Positions 8,362 to 17,528 of a DNA stretch of 64,000 nucleotides are shown here, in pieces (position 1 is the first letter of the stretch; each line of letters starts with the position of its first letter). Source of the DNA: Cardiobacteriaceae bacterium (GTDB lineage Bacteria; Pseudomonadota; Gammaproteobacteria; Cardiobacteriales; Cardiobacteriaceae). Under the pieces are notes generated by a model. It made no database searches, was not told the DNA's origin, and worked only from the letters and a program-made list of their open reading frames with translations. Location of the stretch: positions 17,377-81,376 of the forward strand of contig JAUMXB010000010.1 of NCBI GenBank assembly GCA_030529365.1, in the 5' to 3' direction. A program made the translations under genes and the position numbers.

Positions 8362-8376
8362 AGCCGCTCTTTCAGT

Positions 8377-8453
<77 letters not shown>

Positions 8454-8470
8454 AAACAGATTCTTATAAG

Positions 8471-8498
8471 AAAGCCCTTGTTCACAAGGGCTTTTTTG
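8471..8498 (+). terminator. Hairpin terminator or attenuator after tRNA-fMet
   Basis: AAGCCCTTG / CAAGGGCTT with a TTCA loop followed by six T. It lies between the tRNA and rimP, so it would separate tRNA transcripts from the nusA operon unless read through; NusA itself could act on such a site. Confidence 0.8.
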
Positions 8499-8541
8499 TT
8501 GCCCTGATCGGGCGAAAAACAGGTGCTGGCAAGGGGGAAAC

Positions 8542-9012
8542 ATGTCGCGCGAAGAAGTGGTTGAAGCATTGTGCCGTCCGGTTGTGGAAGGCATGGGATT
8601 TGAATGGGTGGGCGTGGAATACCACCACAATTCGCAAAACGCGATTTTGCGCATTTATGTGGATCGCCCGGAGGGCGGCATTGCCATGGATGACGTGGTG
8701 GCCGTCACCGAGCAGATCAATCCGCTGCTCGATGTGGAAGATCCGATCAGCGGCATGTACACCCTGGAAGTGTCTTCGCCCGGCCTCGACCGCCCGCTCT
8801 TTACGCTGGCGCACTACGAGAAATTCATTGGTCGCGAGGCGAAAGTGACGCTGAAGCGCGCGCTGGATCGCCGTCGCCGCTTTGAAGGGGAAATCGTGAA
8901 AGTGGAGGATGGCAACGTCATCCTGAATATTCGTGACGGCAAGGAGTGGCGCGAAGTGGCTGTGGAATTTGCCAATATTGACAAGGCGCGTCTCGTGCCG
9001 GTTTTTGACTAA
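8542..9012 (+). CDS. rimP: Ribosome maturation factor RimP
   Basis: RimP assists late 30S subunit assembly. The 156-aa protein has the N-terminal domain start SREEVVEALCRPVVEGMGFEWVGVEY, the ILRIYVDRPEGGIAMDDV block, the conserved YTLEVSSPGLDRPLFTLAHYEKFIGREAKVTL region and the small C-terminal Sm-like domain. First gene of the nusA operon, 12 bp before nusA and following an AAGGGGGAAAC ribosome-binding region. Length and context are standard. Confidence 0.97.
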   Translation: MSREEVVEALCRPVVEGMGFEWVGVEYHHNSQNAILRIYVDRPEGGIAMDDVVAVTEQINPLLDVEDPISGMYTLEVSSPGLDRPLFTLAHYEKFIGREAKVTLKRALDRRRRFEGEIVKVEDGNVILNIRDGKEWREVAVEFANIDKARLVPVFD

Positions 9013-9024
9013 GGGAGCTGTCGG

Positions 9025-10512
9025 ATGTCCAAAGAATTGTTGACCGTAGTGGAAATGGTTGCCAACGAAAAGAGCGTGGATCACAGCGTGATTTTCGAGG
9101 CGCTGGAAGCAGCGCTCGCCGCTGCCACGCGCAAGCGTTATGGCGATATGCAGATCGATGCGCGTGTGGTGATCAATCCGCGCAGCGGCGAATATGAAAC
9201 CTTCCGTCTCTGGCATGTGGTGGATGACGACGCGCTTCTGGAAAACCCGGACGCGGAGATGCGCGAAACGGTAGCGCGCGCCGAATTCCCGGATGCCGAT
9301 TTGCAGGTGGGCGACGTGCACGAAGTGCCGATCGAAAACGAGCCTTTTGGCCGAATCAGCGCGATGATGGCGAAGCAGATCATCATCCAGAAGCTGCGCG
9401 AGGCTGAGCGCGAGAAAGTTTATCAGCAGTTTATCGACAAGGAAGGCGAGCTGATCAGCGGCATTGTGCGCCGCTATGAGCGCGGCAATGCCATTGTCGA
9501 TGTGGGCGGCGTGGAAGGTACGATTTTGCGCAGCGACATGATTCCGCGCGAGCCGCTGCGCGTCGGCGATCGCGTGCGCGGCTATCTCGCCAAGGTCAAC
9601 CGCGAGATGAAAGGTCCGCAATTGCAGATCAGCCGTGTGGCGCCAGAATTTCTGACTCACCTGTTCAAGCTGGAAGTGCCGGAAATCGGCATGGGCAATA
9701 TCGACATCATGGGCGCGGCGCGCGATCCGGGGCAGCGTGCCAAGATTGCCGTGCGTACCTTTGATCCGCGCATTGATCCCGTGGGCGCGTGCGTGGGCAT
9801 TCGCGGCTCGCGCGTGCAGGGCGTCATGAACGAACTGGCTGGCGAGCGCATCGATATTGTGCTGTGGGACGAGGATCCGGAAGAATACGTGCGCAAGGCG
9901 ATGGCACCGGCCGTCATTCTTCAGACGGCGCTGGATATGGACAAACGCATGATTGACATTGCCGTTGCCGAAGAAAAACTGCCGCAGGCGGTGGGTCGTG
10001 GCGGACAGAACGTGCGTCTCGCCAGCGAGCTCACGGGCTGGAAAATCAATGTGCTATCGGAAAAGGAATTTGCCGCGCGTCAGGCCGAAGTGGCCGGTGA
10101 GCGCGAAGCGGCGCTGGCCGATGTGCTGGGTATCGATGAGGAAACGGCAAGCCATCTGAATGCTGCCGGTTACCAGAGCCCGGAAGAAGTGGCCTATGCC
10201 GAGCGCGAGGATTTGCTTGCTGTCGAGGGCTTGAATGAAGAAGCGGTTGATGCCCTGATGGAGCGCGCCGCCGATTATCTGCTCACCCAGGCGTTTGTGG
10301 CGGAGAGCGATCCCGACGAGGAAATGCAGATGGCGCTTGTCGAGATGGATGACATGGATGAAGACGTTGTCGCCACGTTGCTGGAAAACGGCTTGCAGAC
10401 CCGCGAAGATCTGGCCGAGCTGTCGTTGGACGAGTTGATGAAAATGGCAGGACTGGAGCGGGAAGCCGCAAGCGCCCTGATTTTGAAAGCCCGCGAACCA
10501 TGGTTCCGTTGA
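9025..10512 (+). CDS. nusA: Transcription termination/antitermination protein NusA
   Basis: NusA binds RNA polymerase and modulates pausing, termination and antitermination. The 495-aa protein has the N-terminal polymerase-binding domain (ELLTVVEMVANEKSVDHSVIFEALEAALAAATRKRY), an S1 domain (about residues 135-200), two KH domains (about 230-345, with GACVGIRGSRVQGVMNEL and QAVGRGGQNVRLASELTGW), and two acidic C-terminal helix-hairpin-helix repeats, typical of gammaproteobacterial NusA. Ribosome-binding site AAGGGAG precedes the ATG. Cotranscribed with rimP and infB. Confidence 0.98.
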   Translation: MSKELLTVVEMVANEKSVDHSVIFEALEAALAAATRKRYGDMQIDARVVINPRSGEYETFRLWHVVDDDALLENPDAEMRETVARAEFPDADLQVGDVHEVPIENEPFGRISAMMAKQIIIQKLREAEREKVYQQFIDKEGELISGIVRRYERGNAIVDVGGVEGTILRSDMIPREPLRVGDRVRGYLAKVNREMKGPQLQISRVAPEFLTHLFKLEVPEIGMGNIDIMGAARDPGQRAKIAVRTFDPRIDPVGACVGIRGSRVQGVMNELAGERIDIVLWDEDPEEYVRKAMAPAVILQTALDMDKRMIDIAVAEEKLPQAVGRGGQNVRLASELTGWKINVLSEKEFAARQAEVAGEREAALADVLGIDEETASHLNAAGYQSPEEVAYAEREDLLAVEGLNEEAVDALMERAADYLLTQAFVAESDPDEEMQMALVEMDDMDEDVVATLLENGLQTREDLAELSLDELMKMAGLEREAASALILKAREPWFR

Positions 10513-10527
10513 GAAGGGGGTAAAAAT

Positions 10528-13149
10528 ATGAGTACAGTTTCAGAGTTTGCAAAACAATTATCGAAAACAATACCTTCTATTACTGCTTCACGTGTTCTGA
10601 CGCTGTTGTCGGAAGCAGGAATCAATGTTGAGGGCGAAGACACAGTGTTGACGCCGGCGCAAAAAATGGCACTGCACAAGCATATGACCATGAAAAAAGG
10701 CGGTGCGAAGGGCGGGGCCAAAAAGGCGGCAGAGGCGAAAAAGCCTGTCAAGGCAAAAACGGATCAGGCCAGGGCGAAGAAACCGGCCGAGAAAAAGCTG
10801 AGCCCGCTAGAGCTTGCCAAGCAGATGGCCGAGCAGAAGCGCATGGAGCAGGGCGAGGCGATGCGCGATAACGAAGCGCGCGTCTATCAGGAAGCCATCG
10901 AGGCGGAAAAAGAGCGCGAAGCCGAGGAAAAGGCGCGCCGTGCCCGCAAGGAGCAGGAAGCGCTGGAAGCGGAAGCAGCGGAAGCCAAGCGTCGCCAGGC
11001 GGAAGAGCAGTTGCAGGCGCAATTGGCCGCCCAGGAAAAGGAACGCGCGCAGCGCGAGGCCGAAGACGCCAAACGCAATGCCGAAGCGGAGGTGCGCAAG
11101 CAGGCCGAGCGTGAAAAACGCTCCGCCAAGGAGCAGGCCGAATTGGAGCGCCAGCGTCAGGAAGCGCTGAAAGATGTGGAAAAGCGCGAGGGTTATGAAG
11201 AAGAAGCCGAATCGCGCTTCCATATCCAGTCGCGCGAGCGCGGCGGCCGCAATGACCGTGGCGGCAAGCGCGCTGTGCGTGGCGACGACGAGCGCAAGGG
11301 GGGCAGTAGCGCCGGTGCCCGTGGTGGCAAGCACAAGCGCGATCGCCAGAACGAACGCAAGGGCGGCAAGTTCGAGAAACCTGTTGCGCCGGTATCGCGC
11401 GAAGTGCGCATTCCCGAGACGATTACCGTCGGCGAACTTGCCCAGAAGATGAGCCTGAAAGCGAGCGATCTCATCAAGGCGATGATGAAAATGGGCTCGA
11501 TGGTCACCATCAACCAGTTGCTCGACCAGGAAACGGCGGCGCTGGTTGCCGAGGAACTCGGCCACAAGTACGTACTCCTCAAGGAAAACGAGCTGGAAGA
11601 GCAGGTGATGGCGGAAGCGGAAGGCAACGTCGTCGATATTGCCGAGCGTGCGCCAGTGGTCACCATCATGGGCCACGTTGACCACGGCAAGACCTCGCTG
11701 CTTGACTATATCCGCAATACCCGCGTGGTCGCGGGCGAAGCGGGCGGCATTACCCAGCATATTGGTGCTTACCGCGTGAAAACGGCGCGCGGCGAAATCA
11801 CTTTCCTCGATACGCCGGGCCACGCCGCCTTTACCGCGATGCGTGCGCGCGGCGCGTCGGCGACCGATATCGTCATCCTCGTGGTTGCCGCTGATGACGG
11901 CGTGATGCCGCAAACCAAGGAAGCAATCGATCACGCCAAGGCCGCCAATGTGCCGCTCATCGTTGCTGTCAACAAAATGGACAAGCCGGAAGCCGATCCC
12001 GAGCGCGTGCGCAGCGAGCTGTCGCAATACGGCATCATTTCCGAAGAGTGGGGCGGCGAGAACCTCTTTGCTGAAGTATCGGCGAAAACCGGTATGGGCA
12101 TTGATGATTTGCTCGAAAAAGTGCTGATTCAGGCGGAAGTGCTGGAGCTGAAAGCGCCGAAATCCGGCGTGGGCAAGGGCGTGGTCATCGAATCGCGCCT
12201 CGACAAGGGGCGCGGCAGTGTCGCCACCGTGCTGGTGCAATCCGGGGTGATGAAAAAAGGCGACATCATGCTCGCCGGCATGGAATACGGCAAAATCCGC
12301 GCCATGCTCAACGAAAAAGGCGAGGAACTGGAAGAAGCCGGTCCGTCCACGCCGGTGGAAGTGCTTGGCCTTTCCGGCACGCCGAATGCTGGCGATGATG
12401 TCATCATCGTCGAAAACGAGCGCAAGGCGCGCGAGATTGCCAACTTCCGCCAGGGCAAGTTCAAGGAAATCAAGATTGCCCGCCAGCAGAAAGCGAAGCT
12501 GGAGAACCTCTTCAGCCATACCACCAGCGGCGAAGTGCATACCGTCAACCTCATGGTCAAGGCCGACGTGCAGGGTTCCGTGGAAGCGCTTTCCGATTCT
12601 TTGCTGAAACTCGCGACCGATGAAGTGAAAGTGAATATCGTCGCGGCCGGCATCGGCGGGATTACCGAATCCGACGTGCAGCTCGCCATCGCTTCCGAAG
12701 CCATCATCATCGCCTTCAACGTGCGCGCGGAAAGCAATGCCAAGAAGCTCGTCGAGCAGGAAGGCGTGGATCTGCGCTACTACAGCATTATTTACGAGGC
12801 CATCGACCAGGTGAAAGCCGCGATGCAGGGCATGCTGTCGCCGGAAGTGCGCGAAGAAATCATCGGCTTGGCCGAAGTGCGCGACGTTTTCCGCTCCTCC
12901 AAATTGGGTGCGATTGCGGGATGCATCGTCGAGGACGGCGTGCTCAAGCGCAACAACCCGATCCGCGTCCTGCGCGACAATGTCGTCATCTACGAAGGTG
13001 CGCTGGAATCCCTGCGCCGCTTCAAGGATGACGTCAGCGAAGTGCGCGCCGGTACCGAGTGCGGCCTCGGCGTGAAGAACTACAACGACGTGCGCGTCGG
13101 CGACCAGATCGAATGCTACGAGCGCGTCTCCGTCGAGAGGACGCTGTAA
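10528..13149 (+). CDS. infB: Translation initiation factor IF-2
   Basis: IF-2 is the GTPase that places fMet-tRNA on the ribosome. The 873-aa protein starts with an IF2N subdomain ([30 protein letters not shown]), followed by a long charged coiled-coil-like region rich in Lys/Glu/Ala/Arg (about residues 60-270). A second IF2N motif lies near residue 300 ([25 protein letters not shown]). The G domain begins near 382 with GHVDHGKTS, then DTPGHAAF and [10 protein letters not shown]. The C-terminal domains end with [14 protein letters not shown]. Length is normal. It overlaps the rbfA start codon (TAATG), so the two are translationally coupled. Confidence 0.98.
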   Translation: MSTVSEFAKQLSKTIPSITASRVLTLLSEAGINVEGEDTVLTPAQKMALHKHMTMKKGGAKGGAKKAAEAKKPVKAKTDQARAKKPAEKKLSPLELAKQMAEQKRMEQGEAMRDNEARVYQEAIEAEKEREAEEKARRARKEQEALEAEAAEAKRRQAEEQLQAQLAAQEKERAQREAEDAKRNAEAEVRKQAEREKRSAKEQAELERQRQEALKDVEKREGYEEEAESRFHIQSRERGGRNDRGGKRAVRGDDERKGGSSAGARGGKHKRDRQNERKGGKFEKPVAPVSREVRIPETITVGELAQKMSLKASDLIKAMMKMGSMVTINQLLDQETAALVAEELGHKYVLLKENELEEQVMAEAEGNVVDIAERAPVVTIMGHVDHGKTSLLDYIRNTRVVAGEAGGITQHIGAYRVKTARGEITFLDTPGHAAFTAMRARGASATDIVILVVAADDGVMPQTKEAIDHAKAANVPLIVAVNKMDKPEADPERVRSELSQYGIISEEWGGENLFAEVSAKTGMGIDDLLEKVLIQAEVLELKAPKSGVGKGVVIESRLDKGRGSVATVLVQSGVMKKGDIMLAGMEYGKIRAMLNEKGEELEEAGPSTPVEVLGLSGTPNAGDDVIIVENERKAREIANFRQGKFKEIKIARQQKAKLENLFSHTTSGEVHTVNLMVKADVQGSVEALSDSLLKLATDEVKVNIVAAGIGGITESDVQLAIASEAIIIAFNVRAESNAKKLVEQEGVDLRYYSIIYEAIDQVKAAMQGMLSPEVREEIIGLAEVRDVFRSSKLGAIAGCIVEDGVLKRNNPIRVLRDNVVIYEGALESLRRFKDDVSEVRAGTECGLGVKNYNDVRVGDQIECYERVSVERTL

Positions 13150-13529
13150 TGGCCGGCGCAAGAGGAAAAGGTATTGACCGCACGCGGCGCATCGGTGAAC
13201 AGATGCGGCGCGATCTCGCGCAGGCGGTGGGCGAGATTCTCGATCATCCGCATGCCAGCATGCTGTCGTTCACCGACGTGCGCGTCACCCGCGACCTGTC
13301 GTTTGCCAAAGTCTATGTCACCCACGTACTCGACAGCGCCGCCGAGCGCGTCGAGCTGGTCAAGGCCTTGAATGAGCACGCCGGACAATTTCGCCACTAT
13401 CTCGCCAAAAAACTCTCCATCCGCAAAATGCCGGAACTCACCTTCCATTACGATGAATCGGTGGAATACGGCGCGCGCATGGAGCATTTGCTGGAAGATC
13501 TGGTCAAGGATTTGCCGGAAGAACCGTAG
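13149..13529 (+). CDS. rbfA: Ribosome-binding factor RbfA
   Basis: A 126-aa KH-fold factor for 30S maturation and cold adaptation. Family motifs: RTRRIGEQMRRDLAQAV near the start, LSFTDVRVTRDLSFAKVYVTHV, and RHYLAKKLSIRKMPELTFHYDESVEYG near the end. The ATG at 13149 overlaps the infB stop by one base, which fixes the start. It is followed by the composite repeat and truB. Confidence 0.96.
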   Translation: MAGARGKGIDRTRRIGEQMRRDLAQAVGEILDHPHASMLSFTDVRVTRDLSFAKVYVTHVLDSAAERVELVKALNEHAGQFRHYLAKKLSIRKMPELTFHYDESVEYGARMEHLLEDLVKDLPEEP

Positions 13530-13562
13530 GTCGGCCACTTTGTGTCCGGTCTGCAATGAAGT

Positions 13563-13647
13563 TGAGAAATTTTCTCATCAATAAGCGCTTATCGTGAGAA
13601 ATTTTCTCGTGATAAGCGCTTTTGTTTGGTAAAAATACACTATTTTT
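13563..13647. repeat. AAGCGCTT composite intergenic repeat, copy 3
   Basis: Near-ideal copy: GAGAAATTTTCTC, AAGCGCTT (13583), GAGAAATTTTCTC, AAGCGCTT (13614, spacing 31 bp), then TTTGGTAAAAATACACTATTTT. The tail ends 10 nt before the truB ATG and has GCTTTT-17 bp-TATTTT geometry. Confidence 0.92.
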
Positions 13648-13656
13648 GGCTTATTC

Positions 13657-14550
13657 ATGAAAAGAACAAGAAAGCCGCTGCACGCCGTGCTGTTGCTCGA
13701 CAAGCCGGTAGGCGTGAGCAGCAATCATGCCTTGCAACAGGCGCGCTGGATCTATCAGGCGGCCAAGGCCGGGCATGGCGGTACGCTTGATCCCTTTGCC
13801 AGCGGTTTGCTGCCGGTGCTTTTTGGCGATGCCACCAAGTTCGGACGTTATTTTCTGGATGGCGACAAGGCCTACGAGGTGCGGCTCGCCTTCGGCGCGG
13901 AAACGGATACCGGCGATTTGACCGGGCAGGTGATGCGTGAAGCAGTGGTGCCGAATTTGCAAGCAATGGATTGGCAAACGGTTTGTACGCAATTTACGGG
14001 TGCGCAGATGCAGACGCCGCCCGCCTTTTCGGCGCTGAAGATTGACGGGCAACGCGCCTACGAACTGGCGCGGCGCGGCGAAATGCCGGAGATGGCGGCG
14101 CGCGAAGTGGTGATTCACGAGTTGCGGGTGTTGCAAGTGCATGAGCAGGCGGTGGACTTGTATGTGCGTTGCAGCAAAGGCACCTATATCCGCTCGCTGG
14201 TGCGCGATATAGCGGCGTATCTTGGCAGCGCCGGTCATGCCAGCGCGTTGCGCCGTGTGGAAGTGGCGGGTTTGCAGGATATGGTAGCGCTTGGATCTTT
14301 GCGCGCCTTGCGCGAGGCGGAGGATTTTGCCGCCTTGCAGGATTTTCTGTTGCCGCTGGAGGCTTGCGTGGCGCATTTGCCGCGCGTGGAGGTGCCGCCG
14401 GAAAAATTCCGCTTTATCCGCAATGGCAACGACATCGCCTGCGTTTGTGCGCATCCCGGTGAAGTCGCGCTCTATCACGAGGACGCATTTTTCGGCGTCG
14501 GCGAGTCGCGCGACGGGCGCGTCTATCCGCTGCGACTATGCAGCATGTAA
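13657..14550 (+). CDS. truB: tRNA pseudouridine(55) synthase TruB
   Basis: TruB makes pseudouridine 55 in the T-loop of tRNAs. The 297-aa protein carries LLLDKPVGVSSNHALQQAR, the catalytic-Asp block GHGGTLDPFASGLLPVLFGDATKF, the YEVRLAFGAETDTGDLTG motif, PPAFSALKIDGQRAYELARRGE and CSKGTYIRSLVRDIAAYLG. A PUA-like C-terminal domain ends the protein. It belongs to the nusA-infB-rbfA group by gene order, but the composite repeat separates it from rbfA and could give it a separate promoter. Confidence 0.97.
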   Translation: MKRTRKPLHAVLLLDKPVGVSSNHALQQARWIYQAAKAGHGGTLDPFASGLLPVLFGDATKFGRYFLDGDKAYEVRLAFGAETDTGDLTGQVMREAVVPNLQAMDWQTVCTQFTGAQMQTPPAFSALKIDGQRAYELARRGEMPEMAAREVVIHELRVLQVHEQAVDLYVRCSKGTYIRSLVRDIAAYLGSAGHASALRRVEVAGLQDMVALGSLRALREAEDFAALQDFLLPLEACVAHLPRVEVPPEKFRFIRNGNDIACVCAHPGEVALYHEDAFFGVGESRDGRVYPLRLCSM

Positions 14551-14679
14551 GCGCGCTTCATTCAAGATAATGGGAAAACGGATTCCAGTTTTCCTGCTGC
14601 GGCAATCTTGGACAATTTGTTGATTGAACGATAGTATTTCATCCAATTTCCATTTGCCATCCATGAGGTTTTCAAAATC
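14551..14679. other. Spacer between truB and the HhH gene
   Basis: About 130 bp of lower GC. No hairpin, RNA gene or rpsO/pnp start is visible; in E. coli rpsO would follow truB here, so the order breaks after truB. Confidence 0.5.
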
Positions 14680-14970
14680 ATGCACCCAGCCAAAGTTTCG
14701 CGCGCGCGTTTGCAATGGCTCACCGATTTGCCCAATGTCGGCGCGGCGACGGCTGCGGATTTGCAAGCGTTGGGCATAAAGCGCCCGCAGGATTTGCACG
14801 GGATGGATGCGCTGGCGCTTTACCACGCGCTTTGCGAACGACAGGGGGCGCGGATGGATCCGTGCATGCTCGATGTTTTCCTGTCGCTTGAAGATTTCAT
14901 GGCGGGCGGCGAGGCGCGAGCATGGTGGCACTATACGGCGGAACGCAAGCGGCGTTATCCGCAGGTTTGA
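14680..14970 (+). CDS. Helix-hairpin-helix protein (Cdd1-like 'pathogenicity locus' family)
   Basis: A 96-aa protein with an HhH motif at residues 12-35 (WLTDLPNVGAATAADLQALGI) and the family block DLHGMDALALYHALCERQGARMDPCMLDVFLSLEDF, ending in WWHYTAERKRRYP. This matches the small Cdd1-type family, whose role is unknown; the HhH motif suggests non-specific DNA contact. The stop overlaps the start of composite repeat copy 4. No sign of co-regulation with its neighbours is visible. Confidence 0.8.
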   Translation: MHPAKVSRARLQWLTDLPNVGAATAADLQALGIKRPQDLHGMDALALYHALCERQGARMDPCMLDVFLSLEDFMAGGEARAWWHYTAERKRRYPQV

Positions 14971-15051
14971 GAAATTTTCTCATCATTAAGCGCTTATGTC
15001 GGGAAATTTTCTCGCGATAAGCGCTTAATTATGGTAAAAAATAACTATTTT
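14969..15051. repeat. AAGCGCTT composite intergenic repeat, copy 4
   Basis: GAGAAATTTTCTC, AAGCGCTT, GGGAAATTTTCTC, AAGCGCTT (31 bp apart), then ATGGTAAAAAATAACTATTTT ending about 10 nt before queA. The first base overlaps the stop of the HhH gene. Confidence 0.92.
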
Positions 15052-15061
15052 CAAGGTTTTT

Positions 15062-16090
15062 ATGAATTATACCAAGTCAGATTTCCATTATGATTTGCCG
15101 GATCATCTTATTGCCCGTCATCCTTTGCCCGAACGCAGCGGCGCGCGCATGTTGGTGGTGGAGGGTGAGGCGTTGGCTGATCGCGAGGTGCGCGATTTTG
15201 TTTCGATGCTGCGCGACGGAGATTTGCTGGTGTTCAACAATACGCGCGTGCTGCCTGCGCGTCTTTTCGGGCAAAAGGCGAGCGGCGGCAAGGTGGAGAT
15301 TCTGATCGAGCGCCTGCACGATGCGCATCGCGCGAGCGCTTATGTGCGGGCGTCGAAATCGCCGAAGGCAGGCGGCGAGATCCTGGTCGGCCATCATCGC
15401 CTCACGGTCGGCGGACGCCATGAGGCGCTTTTCCTGCTGGAAAGCGCAACACCCTGGCCGCAACTGCTTGCCGAGGCGGGCGAGATGCCGATTCCGCCCT
15501 ATCTGGAACGCGCGGCGGACGACAGCGATGACGAGCGTTACCAGACGGTTTATGCCAGGCATCCGGGCGCGGTGGCCGCGCCGACGGCGGGTCTGCATTT
15601 TGACGAGGCGATGCTGGCCGCGATTGCCGCACGCGGCATTGCCACGGCGGAAGTGACGCTGCATGTCGGCGCGGGCACTTTCCAGCCGGTGCGCCACGAG
15701 AATCTCGCCGAGCATGTGATGCACGAGGAATGGCTTGCCGTGCCGCAGGAGGTAGTGGATGCGGTGGCGGCGTGCAAAGCGCGCGGCGGACGGGTGGTGG
15801 CAGTGGGCACGACGAGTTTGCGCGCGCTGGAAAGCGCGGCGGCATCTGGCGAATTGCAGGCTTTTGAGGGGGATACCGATCTCTTTATCACGCCGGGCTA
15901 CCGCTTCCGCGTGGTCGATGCGCTGTTTACCAATTTCCATTTGCCGGAATCGACTTTGCTGATGCTGGTGAGCGCTTTTGCCGGCTATGAAAATATTCGC
16001 GCGGCGTACCGCCATGCCATCGGGCAGGGCTATCGCTTTTTCAGCTATGGCGATGCGATGTTTTTGCCGCGGAATATGAATGAATGGTGA
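15062..16090 (+). CDS. queA: S-adenosylmethionine:tRNA ribosyltransferase-isomerase QueA
   Basis: QueA transfers the ribosyl moiety of SAM to preQ1 in tRNA, forming epoxyqueuosine. The 342-aa protein has [55 protein letters not shown], the [23 protein letters not shown] block, [21 protein letters not shown]-type [13 protein letters not shown] and [21 protein letters not shown]. All are standard for the family and the length is normal. tgt does not follow here, unlike in many gammaproteobacteria. Confidence 0.97.
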   Translation: MNYTKSDFHYDLPDHLIARHPLPERSGARMLVVEGEALADREVRDFVSMLRDGDLLVFNNTRVLPARLFGQKASGGKVEILIERLHDAHRASAYVRASKSPKAGGEILVGHHRLTVGGRHEALFLLESATPWPQLLAEAGEMPIPPYLERAADDSDDERYQTVYARHPGAVAAPTAGLHFDEAMLAAIAARGIATAEVTLHVGAGTFQPVRHENLAEHVMHEEWLAVPQEVVDAVAACKARGGRVVAVGTTSLRALESAAASGELQAFEGDTDLFITPGYRFRVVDALFTNFHLPESTLLMLVSAFAGYENIRAAYRHAIGQGYRFFSYGDAMFLPRNMNEW

Positions 16091-16152
16091 GCAGGACGGA
16101 CGTTTGAACTTGCTATGATGCGGCTTGTTTCTCATCATCGAAGGAAAATGTC

Positions 16153-16542
16153 ATGCAGAAAATGTGGATTGTTCCCGCGCTTGCCGCCGCTGTGCTGGCC
16201 GGTTGCGCGGATCCGAACACGACTTACGGCGCCAACCAGCACAAGGTGATTGGCGCGACCACAGGTGCCGTGGTGGGCGGCGTGCTCGGCCACCAGATGG
16301 ATGATGACCGCGGCCGTTATGTGGGCGCGGCAGTTGGCGCGCTGGCCGGTGCCGCACTGGGTCACCAGATGGACAACACCCAGAATACCACCCAGTATTA
16401 CCGCAACCAGAACCAGCAACCGCAGCGCCAGCAATACCAGCAGCCGCAGCCCTACCAACAACCGCAATACCAGCAGCAGGGCTATTATCAGCAGCCCTAC
16501 CAGCAGCAGCCCAATTATTATCCGCAACAAACCTGGAGGTAA
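16153..16542 (+). CDS. Glycine-zipper lipoprotein with Gln/Tyr/Pro-rich tail
   Basis: A 129-aa predicted lipoprotein: signal peptide with lipobox LAGC (Cys at about residue 17), then a glycine-zipper segment (ATTGAVVGGVLGHQMDDDRGRYVGAAVGALAGAALGHQMD). The tail from about residue 80 is made of QPQ/YQQP repeats. Its first ~75 residues are closely similar to those of the next gene, including the GHQ.DDD.GRYVGA block, so the pair probably arose by duplication. It is 3 bp upstream of that gene and surely cotranscribed. Likely inserted in the outer membrane; function unknown. Confidence 0.8.
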   Translation: MQKMWIVPALAAAVLAGCADPNTTYGANQHKVIGATTGAVVGGVLGHQMDDDRGRYVGAAVGALAGAALGHQMDNTQNTTQYYRNQNQQPQRQQYQQPQPYQQPQYQQQGYYQQPYQQQPNYYPQQTWR

Positions 16543-16545
16543 GTC

Positions 16546-17208
16546 ATGAAGAAACTGTTCGTATTATCCGCAGCGGCGGCCATGGTGCTTTCCGGCTGTG
16601 CGGATCCCAATTTCCAGATGAGCAATCATCAGCGCGCCGCGATCGGCACGGCGGTGGGCGCTTTGGCTGGCGGCGTGATTGGTCATCAGGTGGATGACGA
16701 CAAGGGCCGTTACGTTGGCGCGGTAGCCGGTGCGCTGGCGGGAGCGGCGATTGGCAATTACATGGACAACCAGCAGCGCCAGCTCCAGCAGCAAATGGCA
16801 GGCAGCGGCGTGCAGGTGCAGCGTGTGGATGAATCCACCATCCAGCTCAATATCCAGAGCGAAATCCTGTTTGATCTGGATCAGGCCGCGATCAAGCCTG
16901 CGTTCTATCCGTCGCTCAATTCCATTGCGCAAACCTTGCAGCAATACCCGAACACCATCGTGCATGTGTACGGCTTTACCGACGGCAGCGGCAGCCCGCA
17001 GCATAACCAGAACCTGTCGCAGCGTCGCGCGCAAAGCGCCGCGCAATATCTGGCGAGCCAGGGCGTGGCGCAGAACCGTTTCGTCGTGCAGGGCTACGGC
17101 GAGCGTTTTGCCACGGCCGAGCGCAACCCGCAGGATCGTCGCGTGGCCATCTTCATCAAGGCCATCGACCAGAACAATCCCAACGCCGCCTATACGCCCA
17201 TGTATTGA
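16546..17208 (+). CDS. OmpA-family lipoprotein with glycine zipper (YiaD-like)
   Basis: A 220-aa lipoprotein with lipobox LSGC (Cys at about residue 18), a glycine-zipper region (GTAVGALAGGVIGHQVDDDKGRYVGAVAGALAGAAIGNYMD) and a C-terminal OmpA peptidoglycan-binding domain (about residues 95-210). The OmpA domain shows SEILFDLDQAAIKP, HVYGFTDGSG, NQNLSQRRAQSAAQYLASQGV and GYGERFATAERNPQDRRVAIFI. It probably links outer membrane to peptidoglycan. The AAACCTGGAGGTAAGTC ribosome-binding site is strong. Confidence 0.9.
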   Translation: MKKLFVLSAAAAMVLSGCADPNFQMSNHQRAAIGTAVGALAGGVIGHQVDDDKGRYVGAVAGALAGAAIGNYMDNQQRQLQQQMAGSGVQVQRVDESTIQLNIQSEILFDLDQAAIKPAFYPSLNSIAQTLQQYPNTIVHVYGFTDGSGSPQHNQNLSQRRAQSAAQYLASQGVAQNRFVVQGYGERFATAERNPQDRRVAIFIKAIDQNNPNAAYTPMY

Positions 17209-17225
17209 TGCGCGCTTGGCATCTG

Positions 17226-17253
17226 CAAAACACGGCTTCGGCCGTGTTTTTTT
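17226..17253 (+). terminator. Rho-independent terminator after the lipoprotein pair
   Basis: AAACACGGC TTCG GCCGTGTTTTTTT: a 9-bp stem with a UUCG tetraloop and a T run, 18 nt after the stop codon. Confidence 0.92.
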
Positions 17254-17268
17254 ATGCCCAGAAAATAT

Positions 17269-17350
17269 GGTGATTTTTTACCACCATCAAGCGCTTGTTG
17301 CGAGAAAATTTATCACGATAAGCGCTTAATAATGGTAAAAATACACTATA
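17269..17350. repeat. AAGCGCTT composite intergenic repeat, copy 5
   Basis: GGTGATTTTTTACC dyad, AAGCGCTT (17289), GAGAAAATTTATC, AAGCGCTT (31 bp on), then ATGGTAAAAATACACTATAAAG. It lies 180 bp upstream of hom. Confidence 0.9.
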
Positions 17351-17528
17351 AAGGCACAAATCTTGTTGGTGCTATTTTGGGGATTTCCTTGCAGGCCGCT
17401 CCGCCAGATTGACAGCAGGAATGGACAAGCGCTGGCGCAGCGTGACGCGCACAAAATGGCCACGCAATCTGGCAACTGCGCGGGCGCGCGGCTATACTTG
17501 CGCCTTTGTTTTTGGCAAGGTTTTGAAC

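Noticed and set aside
10807..13161. A 784-codon open frame antisense to infB
   Set aside because: It is the opposite strand of a GC-rich gene with strong codon bias. The product is of low complexity and matches no family; infB is certain.
13563..13647. The composite repeat as a Rho-independent terminator
   Set aside because: The AT dyads have too few bases for a hairpin loop and no GC-rich stem with T run is present. Real terminators occur separately next to several copies.
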